Shown here one piece after another: positions 11,517-22,779 of a stretch of 64,000 nt of DNA. A program made the position numbers and the translations under genes. Source of the stretch: Venturia oleaginea (taxonomy: Eukaryota; Ascomycota; Dothideomycetes; Venturiales; Venturiaceae); NCBI GenBank assembly GCA_013176395.1, contig JABMLP010000005.1, forward strand, positions 186,001 through 250,000, read 5' to 3'. The notes under the pieces were generated by a model, which worked only from the letters and a program-made list of their open reading frames with translations, had not been told where the DNA came from and searched no databases. Within the stretch, counting starts at the first letter, position 1, and each line of letters begins with the position of its first letter.

Positions 11517-12110
11517 GTGATAGTCTGACTTACTAACATCCTCCATTGTACAGATAACAAACTTAGTTCTCGTAACTCGTTAGTTGAGTAGTTTCAAGTG
11601 AGCAAGCAAGGAAGAAAAAAAGGGTCGTTAACCTGTTTAGGCCTACGCCTTTCAGTAAACTCATCTTCGCCGCCTCAGCAGTGACTTGTTCTACGTTAGT
11701 GTAAAGTTGGTATGATGATTTTTCTCAGTTAAATCCATCAAAGCATACACAGCTCGCTGGTCGAGAGAGAAGATCTACCCTCTTTGCAGCCGTGAAGACC
11801 GGATTGTATTCGAGTTAAAGTAGAGGGGTTTTACGTGAAAGACAAACGGAGGCACCGTTCTAGGTGCACAAGTTATTACTGAGGTGATTGTATCAGAACA
11901 ATGTTAGCCGGGTTGAAGTTATGAAGACGTGAAACCTCACACTAATCTAACGATACTGATTGACGAGACGCCGCGTCTCTCGCTCATGTGTTTGCATATC
12001 GGTTGGGATGGGTCGGTCTATCTGACCCTCCGGTTGAATGAGCGCTTTAGAGATAACAGTGTAAAGAAGGGCGGCGCTTACCCTACAGCGGACGACGACA
12101 CAGTGGATGT
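11517..12110. other. intergenic, nothing recognised
   Basis: No frame above about 65 codons and no known motif, RNA gene or repeat end is seen here. Confidence 0.5.
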
Positions 12111-12386
12111 TTAATGAGCAGGCTGATTGAAGACTTGCCAAGGACTAACTACATCGGTCAAGCGCAACTCAAAAGCCTTCAGGTTTTGGTCATGCATATC
12201 TTCCGTCGCATTATCTGGTATGAATTTGCCGAGGTTTGGATCATCCGACGAATGAATTTGGATGTATGGGATGCTATCAACGCCATGAAATATCCCAGTA
12301 CCATGTGCGCAAAAGGAGACGATGATGCGTGTGAGGATACAGAAGATTCCGAAGACGAGCGAGGTGACTGCAAGATGAGTGGGCAT
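12111..12386 (-). CDS. small hypothetical ORF with N-terminal hydrophobic segment
   Basis: This 91-codon ATG frame starts with a hydrophobic stretch of about 25 residues (SLVFGIFCILTRIIVSF) that could be a membrane anchor or signal peptide. The remainder is polar. A similar-sized ATG frame exists on the opposite strand (12114-12401), so at most one of the two is real. Nothing identifies a family. Confidence 0.25.
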   Translation of the reverse strand: MPTHLAVTSLVFGIFCILTRIIVSFCAHGTGIFHGVDSIPYIQIHSSDDPNLGKFIPDNATEDMHDQNLKAFELRLTDVVSPWQVFNQPAH

Positions 12387-12671
12387 CTATGGGGGCATTG
12401 AACTGGGAGTAGGTCCTGAATTAGGGGGTGAAGAATGGGAGGTGTCGCGTGTCGCATAGGGGGTCGGCACGGGGGGGGGGCGCTAAGTTGGGTCCACGTC
12501 GCAAGCTGCCAACCGCGAAATCATTACCAAGTACCTTGCCACCCACCAACCAACCTTGTCCGTGCATTGCTGACTTGCGTCCTCATCTCTGCAAAAACAC
12601 ATGCTCAACCCAATATCTTCGGATCGATGATTAGATACAGAGAAGTCGCCTCACTTGTCCTGAATCCATTC

Positions 12672-13160
12672 TCATGCAGAAGCAAAGGTTACAGAAAGGG
12701 TTTGTCCGATCCTTTGTGTCACCCCTTGGACCCAAATTGGTCTCGTCTCCCAAATGAAATATCTGCTGTGCCGCTGTAACAATGTCCATCTTTTCTGCAG
12801 GGAATAGCCGAATTTACGCCTCTTGAAGTCTCGCTCGTGGTCCTCACTCATCCCTGGAAGAATGAAGCGACTGTTTTCTTCTTTGAAAACGGGCTTGGTG
12901 ACATGTTCTGGTTGTGCGACAGCTGCCCGGAGATGGACACGGACACGGACACCACAATCTTGGTCCGGCATTGTTTCACGTCGCAGGTCTAATGATACGG
13001 CCTTCCACTGTGAAGAGCCATGTACATAACCCACGAGTACGCCACGAGAACATGCGGCCTTGTCGCTACTGAAGATTGAATATCTTGGAGGAACAATCTC
13101 GAAAGAATCCCCCGGGGTTTCGTCCAACTCTTGCAGCAACATTCCATCAAGGAGACTCAT
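12672..13160 (-). CDS. hypothetical protein
   Basis: This 162-codon ATG-started frame has a balanced amino-acid composition, including a Trp- and Arg-rich C-terminal half. I see no signal peptide, membrane segment or known motif. It may be a single-exon gene or the last exon of a longer gene. Function unknown. Confidence 0.35.
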   Translation of the reverse strand: MSLLDGMLLQELDETPGDSFEIVPPRYSIFSSDKAACSRGVLVGYVHGSSQWKAVSLDLRRETMPDQDCGVRVRVHLRAAVAQPEHVTKPVFKEENSRFILPGMSEDHERDFKRRKFGYSLQKRWTLLQRHSRYFIWETRPIWVQGVTQRIGQTLSVTFASA

Positions 13161-13633
13161 ATCGAGTCATCGAAGCAGTCCTGGCGAAAAGACGTCTGAG
13201 AGGCTTCTTCTTGCACGAGTCTGGCCGATTCTTTGCCATAAATATTCGAAGGTGATGTATATTCTTGCGATATTGGAAAGGCCCGTCGTTCATAGTGCTT
13301 GATTGCCGGTATACGGTGGTAGTGCGAGAGGCAGACGTGCGATGATTAGCCTGTTTAGTTGAGTGTGGGTTGATCTTGTGTTCTCGCTGATGCCGTCTGA
13401 GAGGCTTTGGCTTCTTCCATTGCTACACAACCATCAGTTCGATCATCTTGTCTCATTTCTGCAGGAACTGTACTTCTACTGACCTGGTATGCAGTGGTGC
13501 ACTCATTTCCGGAGTATCCTGCTTGTATCTTCGCACAATCTCATCATACCCTGCCCCTCCTTGTCGCCCCTCGATGATGCTCAAGTGGATGGGTCAAAAG
13601 CAACACCAAGTAATGCGCCCCAAAAGGTTCACG

Positions 13634-13876
13634 CTAGGCTGGTAATGGGTTTTTGTGGCTCCTCGCCCCATGCCCTTGACCCTGATTTAGAAGCGCATTC
13701 GCCTCTTCCGCTTCACCATCCGACCCGGTCTTGAATCGATGAAGATAGCCTGTATTACGCGAATCGTCAGCCTTGCTCCATAACTGCCAAGCTTGGCTAT
13801 CAATTTCGACAGCTAAGCGCGAAATCATCGGCCACAAACGCGAATCACCCAAACTGTGGAGGATGCCAGGTACCAA
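13634..13876 (-). CDS. hypothetical ORF or exon
   Basis: This is an 80-codon frame whose open reading continues upstream of the listed start to about 13920 without an ATG (segment WKGFPVEKLGLLVPGILH). That suggests an exon of a spliced minus-strand gene whose other exons I cannot place. The sequence looks protein-like (SRLAVEIDSQAWQLW), but no family is recognised. Confidence 0.3.
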   Translation of the reverse strand: MVPGILHSLGDSRLWPMISRLAVEIDSQAWQLWSKADDSRNTGYLHRFKTGSDGEAEEANALLNQGQGHGARSHKNPLPA

Positions 13877-14329
13877 CAGCCCGAGCTTCTCTACGGGAAA
13901 TCCCTTCCAGATGAATAGTCAAACCATGTGGCTGATTATCCATTCTCGTGAAGTTAAATCGACGATTCTAGAAACCGATTGTGCCACCCAACAACGGCTG
14001 CGCAATGCTTTTCCCTGCCCCAAGCTTTCAATAATCAGCTGGAATTATCATACACGCCGATAGAGAGTTCAACGTACCACAGTTGCCTCCACACCTGGAG
14101 AGCAGTAGCGAGTGGACCCATAGAAAACGTCCTAATGTCAAGGATCGAGTCATTATGGGATTTGATTTTCTTTCCTCCTTAGAGATTTGGGCATGACGAG
14201 CGGCTCACAGCTTGGCCAAAACCAATGATAACCTGACGGAAATAGCTTTCACAGACTGGTTTAAACCTTGCCTACCCAAATATTTTGTTCCCTCCTTTTC
14301 GCCGTTCGCAAAAACAGCCTCTGGCCGTA

Positions 14330-17300
14330 ATGCGTTCGCTACTATCTCGCAAAAGCAATTTGAAAGATCGAATCGACGGTAGAGTAGGCGTTCCCTCGAT
14401 ATTTACAAAGAAAACCACTGATCCCGAAATTGTAGAAACGCGATGACTATCCCCCAATCTGGCCACAAGACCCACAAGCACCAACCAAAAGTAACTTAAG
14501 CAAGTCTAGACGTACTTCTCTCAGCGACAAGCAACCGCAGATCGCGGAAAGAGCTCAACTTATCCCCTCTCACCAAGGACCTCCTCGGGTGACCACAACT
14601 GCAAGCACACAAGGGATTGTATACCGACGATGTGAGGACGAGCCGATTCACACGCCAGGGACAATTCAGAATTTCGGTGCCCTCTTAGGCTTGAAGTACA
14701 ACAGCCGCGGGGATCTCCAGGTGCGAATCGCCTCGGAAAACTCAAGGAGTATTTTAGGATATGGTGTAGAGCAGCTCTTCGCTACGCCATCATTTTTGGA
14801 TGTTCTGCAGCATGAGACGCGTCAAGGTTGGTCGATTTTCCCTCCAAAGATGGACGAGATACTGACCGCGGCATACAGAGATGATCGAACACATCAACTA
14901 CCTATTCCACAACCCGGACCCGTCGAAAGAAGAAACCCAACTTGATGTTTTCCGCATGGTCATTGGATTCCCTTATGAGCCTGACATCGAGGTCTGGTGT
15001 GCCCTCCACCTTTGCCCGAACGCTGACGGCCTTCTCATTTGTGAATTCGAGAAGTATGTCGATATCTTCTACACCAAAGACATCTTAGCTGCTAAGAAGC
15101 TCCCCGCCATGACGCCGATTCAAACAAGTGGCGAGCTGTCTGCAGAAGACTTCAAGAAAAGCACAACTAGTGCAAGCAAACCTCTTCCAGTCCTGGAAGT
15201 CGCTCGTAAACGAGAAAATGCACATTTCTCTTCCATGGACATTTTCAAGGCCATGAATCAGGTATGCTGTTTCGAGAAAGAACCTTTGTTTCTGTGCTCA
15301 TTTCCATGCTTCCAGGCCCAGAAACAAATTTCGTCGTGTATGTCTTTGTCCTCGATTTATGACGTGGTAAGTTTTGCATTACTACTTCTTATCCGCAGTG
15401 GGTAACCTGATGTCCATCTAGGTTGTGGGTATCGTGGCCGAAATAACCGACTTTCATCGAGTAATGTTTTATCGATTCGATACCGAAATGAATGGATGTG
15501 TTGAGTCCGAGCTGCTTGATCCTCGGGCGTCGGAAGATTTTTTCAGAGGTCAGTCGTCTCCTGCCACACATGTCTTTGAGCTTTGTTTACGCCCATCGTC
15601 CCTGTCAAACTATTGGATATTTGCTCCACAGACCGTCTTCTTCCTGTTGTCATCCAACAGTGCCATGATTCGCCCAGCTTAAATATCGAGCTCCAGTTTT
15701 CTGTCCGGAAATGATCTGTGGATTTGAAATGAAAGCACAGCAACATCGTGCATGCACTTACTTACGATCTACTAGGCATGCATTTTCCCGCGTCGGATAT
15801 TCCAGCTCAAGCTCAACGTCTTTACATCATCAACCGCATTCGCTTACTCCACGATCGAGCCGCAGAAACTGCGCGACTGGTAAGCTCCCATCTTACGATG
15901 TCGTCCACCAAAACATTCAAACTGATATGGCGCAGGTATGCAGGAACAAGGAAGATTTTAGTCAACCATTGGATCTGACGCATTCTTACTGTAAGTCTTT
16001 CTCACTTGACTTTCTCATCTCCATGTTATCGCTTCATGCTGATGTCCACAGTGAGATCAATATCACCAATACATTGCAAGTATCTCGCCAACATGGATGT
16101 CAAAGCTACCATGTCAATATCGATCGTCATCAATAAAAAGCTTTGGGGCTTGATTGCCTGCCATCAGTATGGAGATCGAGGAATTAAAGGTCAGTAAAAC
16201 ATGTCATCAATCCTTCTCCCAGTTAACGAGAGTAGTTCCCCTTCCAATTCGAGAGCTTTGCCGTGGCATTGGAGAATCCGCATCGTCCAAGATCCAGCAA
16301 CTTCTCATGGCAGAGAGGATTCAAGCAAGAACAGGTCCCATTGCCGACCCGACGGCTCTTAACCCAGACTCGTTCATTGGAAGCTCGTCAACGTCCGAAA
16401 TCCTGAGACTCGTAGATGCAGATTGTGCATACCTCAACTGTGGTGATAAATCAGCTGCCATTGGATTCCTGGATCCATACGAAGAGGCTCTCGCCCTGAT
16501 TGATTATCTCCAGTCATGTCATTTCAGTGACGTTCAAAAGTCCCACAACATCCGAAAGGACTTCCCTGGACTGGCCCACGTAGGACTCATGGCGATTGGT
16601 ATGTCTTCACGCCCGTTTGCCAACACGTATGCTTGCTAAAAATTGCGACAGGTGGACTACTCTTCATTCCTCTGCATGCTAAGAATATTGACAACCCGTT
16701 TCTTGTTTTCTTCAGGAAGAGCCAGCTCCGTCAAGTTCGATGGGCCGGCAACCCATACGCCAAAAAATTAAAAGCCGGTGAGTTTTGTGTAGCTATCAAA
16801 AATGTCCCATGACTCTGACAGGATTTGAAGGAACCGAATATCTCCAACCGCGGAACAGTTTCAAGAAATGGGAAGAGACCATCGCCGGCACTAGCAGGGA
16901 GTGGACCGAGGACCAAATGGATACAGCATTGCTTCTATCCACTGTTTACAATAGGATGATCGAGTCATGGCTAGAAAAGAAGCCGATTAGCGACGATGCT
17001 CAAATGAATACTATCAGGAACTCAACCCACGAAATCGAAAGCCCTCTCAACCTTCTCATCGAATCCCTGGAGATGGCTTCTGAGGAAATTATGGAAGAGA
17101 GGACCCGCGATATCTTGAAGCACGCATACGAAGCCTCCAATGCGATAATCAACAAGGTCGAAAGGCTTCTCAGCCTTACGGATGTCGAGGCCAATGCCAA
17201 ATATGGCTTGAACGATCAGAGGGAAACGTTTGATCTCAAATCATCGACGACAAGGGCCCTGCAAACACTGCACAAAGAGGCGAGAAGAAATGGCTTTCAG

Positions 17301-19085
17301 TTTACGATCTCGGTTCATGATCAGCTGCCAGGCTATGTGAAAGGCAATGGTGATCAATACAGAACTTTCCTGGATCATTTGGTTCAGTCCGTGCTTAAGC
17401 TGGGATCTTCGGCTGTTCAATGCAATGTATTTTTGAGTCGGAGTCAGGAGCAAAACTCTACCGTCCTCGTCCAGGTCAAAGATAGTGGGCCTGGCTTGTC
17501 TGGATCACAACTCAAAGTAATTTCCACCCCCTATAGTTTGATGCACCCTGCTAAAGCATATGATAGAAGCTCATCGAAGCCCTCGAAGATGGGCAAGACG
17601 AGGGAGAATTGGTGCAGGAAAATCAAACCGTCGAAGAAGACTCTGGCTTGGCAATTGCAGCCATCGGGGCATACGTCAAACAGCGCAACGGAAAGATACA
17701 GGTCACGAATGAGCCATCAGGGACTCTATTCAGTATAGAGTTGCCCTTCCAGCATGTTCCTCCACCTGTAAAAGCTGAGGAGTCGCGGAAACTGCGCAAT
17801 ATCTTCCACCACCCCTCTTCTCGAACAACTAGAAATGCTTTCAACACGAATGGAAGAAACTCGAAACCTGTCGATAGATCAGCTATTGGAGCTTCGTCGA
17901 CGAGCCCTTTCCTGACCTCGCAATCAACACCACATATTATACAACCTTCGCAACCTATTACACACCCTTCCCGCCCTTTGCAACCTCTTGTACAACATCA
18001 GCCACCCAGCCCTCCCTCATCCGATAGTCCCTGCCCACCAGATCCTAATAACCGATCAAATCGCTCATCTCGTCCGCCCCCATCCACAAGTCCTACACCA
18101 TCTCTCCGGGCCGAAATGCCGCAGCATCATCGATCATCACGAGGCTCTCCATCTCCATGTCCATCACCGCTCTTGGAATCTGCGAAACCTGTGCGTCGAC
18201 AATCGAAGAGAATGCCAAATCCGCCAGCTCAGCAAATGCAGCAGCAGCAGATGTGGGACCGATCAGACAGTCCATCGCCGCCGCCTAATAAAGCGCTTCC
18301 CGCGCCTCCTACTGCCGCGAGAACTGATGCTTTTTCTGCCCCTCCCTCGAGACAAGATGCTTTCCCAATTCCTCCTGGAAAGCTAGAAGAACGCTCGTCT
18401 TCTTTGTCGGGAAACACCCTCCTCAGTACTGTCCAAGAAGACTTCAACAACACCAGGCCGAGCGCACTTTTAAAACTCAACATCCTACTCGCAGACGACG
18501 ATTCATTAGCTGTCCGCACTCTCGATGAGAAACTTTCCAAATGGGGTGCGCGATGTACCATCGCAAGTGACGGTCAAGAATGCCATGATCGCTTTGAGAT
18601 AACACCTGATAAATTTGATGTCATATTGATGGAGTTGAAGGTAAGTTCCATTCTTACCCTTCCCAATTTCCCTCCAGTCTTCATTGCCAACGCAGCAAAC
18701 TAATCGATTTGCGATATAGATGCCAACAATAGATGGGCCCCTCTCAACCCGCATGATCCGTTTCCTCGAAAAGGAACTCGCCCAAACGAAACGCTTTGCC
18801 GCTTCCAACACCTCTTCCACCTCTAGATACTCTGACCCTTCCAACCCCAATAACAACAATAAACAGAGACCAAGAATCCCTATCCTCGCACTTAGCACCA
18901 ATCCGATCCAGGAAGATCGCCGCTTCGAATTGCTCCAGGCCGGATTCGACGGCTGGTTGTTGAAACCGATCGATTTCCGCAAATTGGAGAGGGTATTGGA
19001 GGGGGTAACGGAGGCGAAGAATAGAAGAGATTGTCTTTTCAGTGCGGCGGAGGGGGAGAGGCGGGGCGGATGGTTCCTGCCGTAA
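14330..19085 (+). CDS. fungal phytochrome (biliverdin photoreceptor hybrid histidine kinase)
   Basis: This is a red/far-red light sensor of the fungal phytochrome family. I place 13 exons: 14330-14383, 14436-14826, 14879-15261, 15316-15366, 15422-15548, 15776-15879, 15936-15990, 16052-16189, 16233-16598, 16652-16777, 16822-17516, 17570-18640 and 18720-19085. They join in frame to about 1308 residues, a normal family length. Domains in order: PAS with the biliverdin Cys at about residue 84 (RRCEDEPIHTPG); GAF (TDFHRVMFYRFD, HFPASDIP, DLTHSYLR); PHY; histidine kinase with H box THEIESPLN (His about 668), a weak N box (no Asn in DHLVQSVLKLG), DSGPGLS and GLAIA; a long Pro/Ser linker; and a receiver. 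The receiver keeps ADDD and LLKP, but the phospho-acceptor Asp is Glu (about residue 1185, FDVILMELKMP). The first small exon and the 227-nt intron 15549-15775 are the least certain parts. Confidence 0.93.
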
Positions 19086-19371
19086 ACTGAAGGATTCGGA
19101 ACTTTTTTCTCTTGTATGGGCCGAATGGTTGGTTGGGTAGGTTGTTGTTTTGGGATAGAGGCTTCCTTTGTCACGGGTTTCTGGAGGGAGGGTTTTGGGG
19201 TGGTACATGCATGGCCTATGGGTGGCATCCTGGGGTCACCAGAAACGGTCGTTATTTTTGTATGTTGTCGGCCTGCTTGGTGTTATACAAATAATACAAC
19301 GGATTGGTCGCATATTCCGGTTATATGTATACAATACAAAACTATAATATAATATATTCGAATTTTTAATA

Positions 19372-22300
19372 ATAATAATCAGGATTTATTGTTGTATGTA
19401 GGGCTAGGTTAAGCCTGTGCCAACATCCTCTATCTACTAAGAAAAAGCCCTCTTTTCGGGGACAAAAACCGTTTGTTTGCTACCCCGGCTGCGGCCCGCG
19501 GCATATCCGCGAGCTTTACCATCCTATTCGTATATATCGAAGCGTTTCCGGGTCAACACTGCCTAAGCAGCTTCTCCTAGCTCCCTGGTATCCATTTCAG
19601 TCCATTGCCATCCAAGTCCGGGCGTAGTCCGGTCCCGGTCCGTGGTATTTCCTCGAGGCAAGGATCTTGGGACCCTGGGGGGCATCAATTCCGCCCTCTT
19701 CCTCCTCCTATCGAGGTAAGACCTACTGTTATAGTCCTGTGCCTTCCAGCTCCGGCGCCGTTCCGAAGCCCGACCGGTTCTCTGTTACTGCTGCGTTTGC
19801 TCTAGCAAGGTATGGGAGTACCGAATTCTTCAAAAACCACTGGGACGCGGCCTTGCATCCTTCCCTCGTTCCTAGTAGCCCCTTCACCCCTCGAGAGCCT
19901 CCCCTGGCGCTGAATAGGCCTCTCCTATTGAATCTAGTACAGTACGTAAAAATGTGTTCTACCGTCTCTTGCTGCCATCCACATTCGCATTCGGGGGTAA
20001 TCCCTGGGACATGTATCGATGCGAGCCAGGACCGGAGTCCTAGCACTTCGACTCGGAGTAGGAACGTTGTATGTGCTTCTACCTTCGTAAGGCCGTCGTA
20101 TAGCTCAATTGGGGACTTCTCCCATGGCTCGTTCCAAGTCTTCGCCCTCCGGTTCCGGCCCAGTGCTTCCCATTTTGTACGCCAGATCTCTTCCATCAGC
20201 TTCGAGATTTTGCTGGGTAGAACCCGCTTATGGATGTTTCCTCCTTTCCTCGAGTTCCTTACTCGGATTGCGTGCCCGGGTCTCCCGGTGCGGGGTCGCC
20301 TCGAAGCCGTCGGGGGCCAGTAGTGCTGCGTATCTCATTGTACGGTCCAATTCCTTGCGTTGTGATCCTCCTCCTCGGGTAGGGGTTGTCAGGGTTGTTC
20401 CGTGCGGTAGTAATCCGCCTCCGGCGCCACCCGTCAGTATTGATATCCCGAGGTACTCTCCTTCGGGTGCTGTGTACTCCGGGAGGTCATTGGCTTCCTC
20501 CTTCCTCTGGGTATATCTCTTCGCCCGCTTCTCCGTAGACGTATCTGGCTTACATCTGGCCGTAGGCGGCCTCCCTCGGCTGCCAGCCGGCCGGCGGGGT
20601 CTTTCCTCCATCATGATTCCTATCCACATTTTGTTGAGAGCAGCTCTCATCTCTGCTTCTACTGGGTCCTTCTCTACCGAGCCAGTCCTCTCCAGGATAA
20701 GCTGTTCTATATACAGGGGTATTGGCTGGAGGCAGAGCTCTCTTTCCATCGCTGCGAGAGGTGTCCTCTTGTAGGCTCCTGTAGCCATTCGGAGGCACTG
20801 TCTTTGAACTTTCTCTATCCGTTCCATCAGCGGCGCTCTCATAATTCCTCCTCCCTGGATGTCGTTTGACCCCCAGACCTGGACGCCATATAGCATAGTC
20901 GGCCGCACAACCGCGGTATAGACCATTCGGCTCTTTCGGAAGCTTGGTCCCCAGTTGACTCCAACTATCCGGCCCATCGCTGCCATCGCTGCTCTTCCCT
21001 TAGCCTCTGCTTTCGTTATTTGCGCATCCCATTTGAGCTGTGGATCAAACCACACGCCGAGCAGTCTGAGCTCCTTACTCTCTGGTTTGGTAGAGACTCC
21101 ATTGATGTTGATAGCCGACTTCATATCTCCCGGGGAGGCCTCGGGGCTGCCTGGCTGCTTGAAATGCATAAGCTGGTACTTCGTAGGATTGAATGCTGCG
21201 CCGTGCCTCCTAGCCCATAAGAGGCACTTCTCGTGGGCCTCGGCTAGTCGTTTGCAGTTGTCCGCTGCCGAGGGACCCCAGGCTACGAGGTTTGTATCGT
21301 CAACGAACCCAAAGCCGATTGTGTTATCTTGAGGGGTAAGGAATTCTTCGAGGAGCTCGGAGACGAAGAACAGGAAGAAGATAGGGGAGAGAGGGGAGCC
21401 CTGGGGGATGCCGGTACGAGCCCGGTACCACTCGCTCTTATATCCCGTGAAGGAGATCTTGGTCTTTCGTTCTGTGAGGAAGCTTTCCACGAATCGGATA
21501 ATCCACGGCGCTACCCCTTTGCGCCAGAGGATATGGAGCAGTCTTTTCAGAGACACATTATCAAAGGCTGCTGTGAGGTCTAGAGCTAGTATCGATACTA
21601 CTTTGTGGTTTTTCGTCTTCCAAGCTGTTTCGATGATATTCCGGAGGAACGATATGGCTGAGAGGGTAGACCTCTTACGGCGCCCTCCGAATTGATTCCA
21701 GGGTAGCTTCGAGCTTTCGGCGACATTAGTGAGCTCTCTAGCAACGATCGTTTCAAGGACTTTCCCGAGCGTATTTTCGAGGGCGATAGGCCGGTACGAC
21801 CCCGGCGAAGTATAGTCGCCTTTGCCTTCTTTCTTGAGTATGCAGGTAATCGACTTCTTGAGGGTTGGGGTGATGACTCCATTGGTAAGGCTTGTTTTTA
21901 CCGCTTCGGCGAAAGGTTTCTTAATACAGGGCGCGAGCATCTTCAGGACTTCGTTAGTAATCAGATCCGGGCCAGGGGCCTTGTTGTTTGGTAGATCCTG
22001 GAGAATTCCCTCGATGAGCTCCTCTGTGATGTTAGGTATCTTCTCGTTGTCTGTCTTTGTTGCCCATGGGCGGGCCGCTCCCGGCGTCTCTAGGGTATCG
22101 CTGAGGTCTGCATCTCGGTCTCCTGGAAAGAACTTTGTCGCTAGGATTCTGGAGATTTCCTCCTTGTTCTTACTCTTGGTTCCTGTTGAAAGATCCACGA
22201 GGTTCGGCATTTGTGGGAGCTGTACCGGGCCTCGTCGACTCCATTTGCTCATCGTCCACAGCCCTTTGTCGTGTGCTTCTGTAGACTTCTCACAGAAGTC

Positions 22301-22765
22301 GTCTAGGAATGCTCTCCAGTTGTCGGTGCTAAGCCTTCGCAGCTCTCGGGTTAGGGCCTGTGTAGTGTCGCGGACTCTCTGCTTGTTCGTTTCTGAGAGT
22401 CTCCTCCTTAAGAGTACTCGTGCTTCGTTCTTCTCCCGGAGCAGCTCAGCCGCGAGGGGGGACCAATCCCGGCGTTCTCTGGTCGCTGTTCCTTTCTTGG
22501 GGCATAGCTTGTTAAGGGCGTTCATAATTGCCTGCTGGAGGCCGTGGATTTTGTCCTCCTTCTCTTGCCACTTATCCAAAGTAACCATCTCTTGAAGTTT
22601 ACAAACGTCGAGTTTTGATGTATCGTACCTGTCGGGGGCCCGTGGGGGTATTACAGTTACGTCGAGGACGATTCTGATAGGGTGGTGGTCTGCAAAGGGG
22701 GTCCAGCCTGGTTCAGGATGGCATAGGCGAAGACGGTCCATTACCGTTTCGGTGCCGAAGGTTAG
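19372..22765 (-). mobile_element. 5'-truncated LINE (I/Tad-like), with target duplication
   Basis: Both sides carry the same 14 bp, TCGAATTTTTAATA, at 19358-19371 and 22766-22779. The 3' end (left, minus-strand element) finishes in ATT repeats. The 5' end (right) begins inside the endonuclease domain, so the copy was truncated on insertion, as is usual for LINEs. Its reverse transcriptase is not of the same subfamily as the LINEs at 27.8-32.4 and 50.4-56.3 kb. It sits about 270 bp downstream of the phytochrome stop. Confidence 0.9.
19729..22765 (-). pseudogene. LINE ORF2 fragment: endonuclease end, reverse transcriptase, zinc-knuckle tail
   Basis: The frame is open from the element's truncated 5' edge. 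The first residues (LTFGTETVMDR, then FADHHPIRI) are the end of an APE-type endonuclease. The reverse transcriptase follows, with NNKAPGPDLITNEV, YRPIALENTLGK, LALDLTAAFDNVS, GIPQGSPLSPIFF and the active site GFVDDTN. After about 837 codons the frame stops at 20228. A different frame continues to 19729 and carries a Cys/His tail (CECGWQQETVEHIFTYC) typical of these ORF2 proteins, so one frameshift lies near 20210. I see no RNase H domain between the two. Confidence 0.88.
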
Positions 22766-22779
22766 TCGAATTTTTAATA

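Noticed and set aside
21822..22595. A 257-codon plus-strand frame
   Set aside because: It is the antisense shadow of the LINE reverse transcriptase frame on the minus strand.
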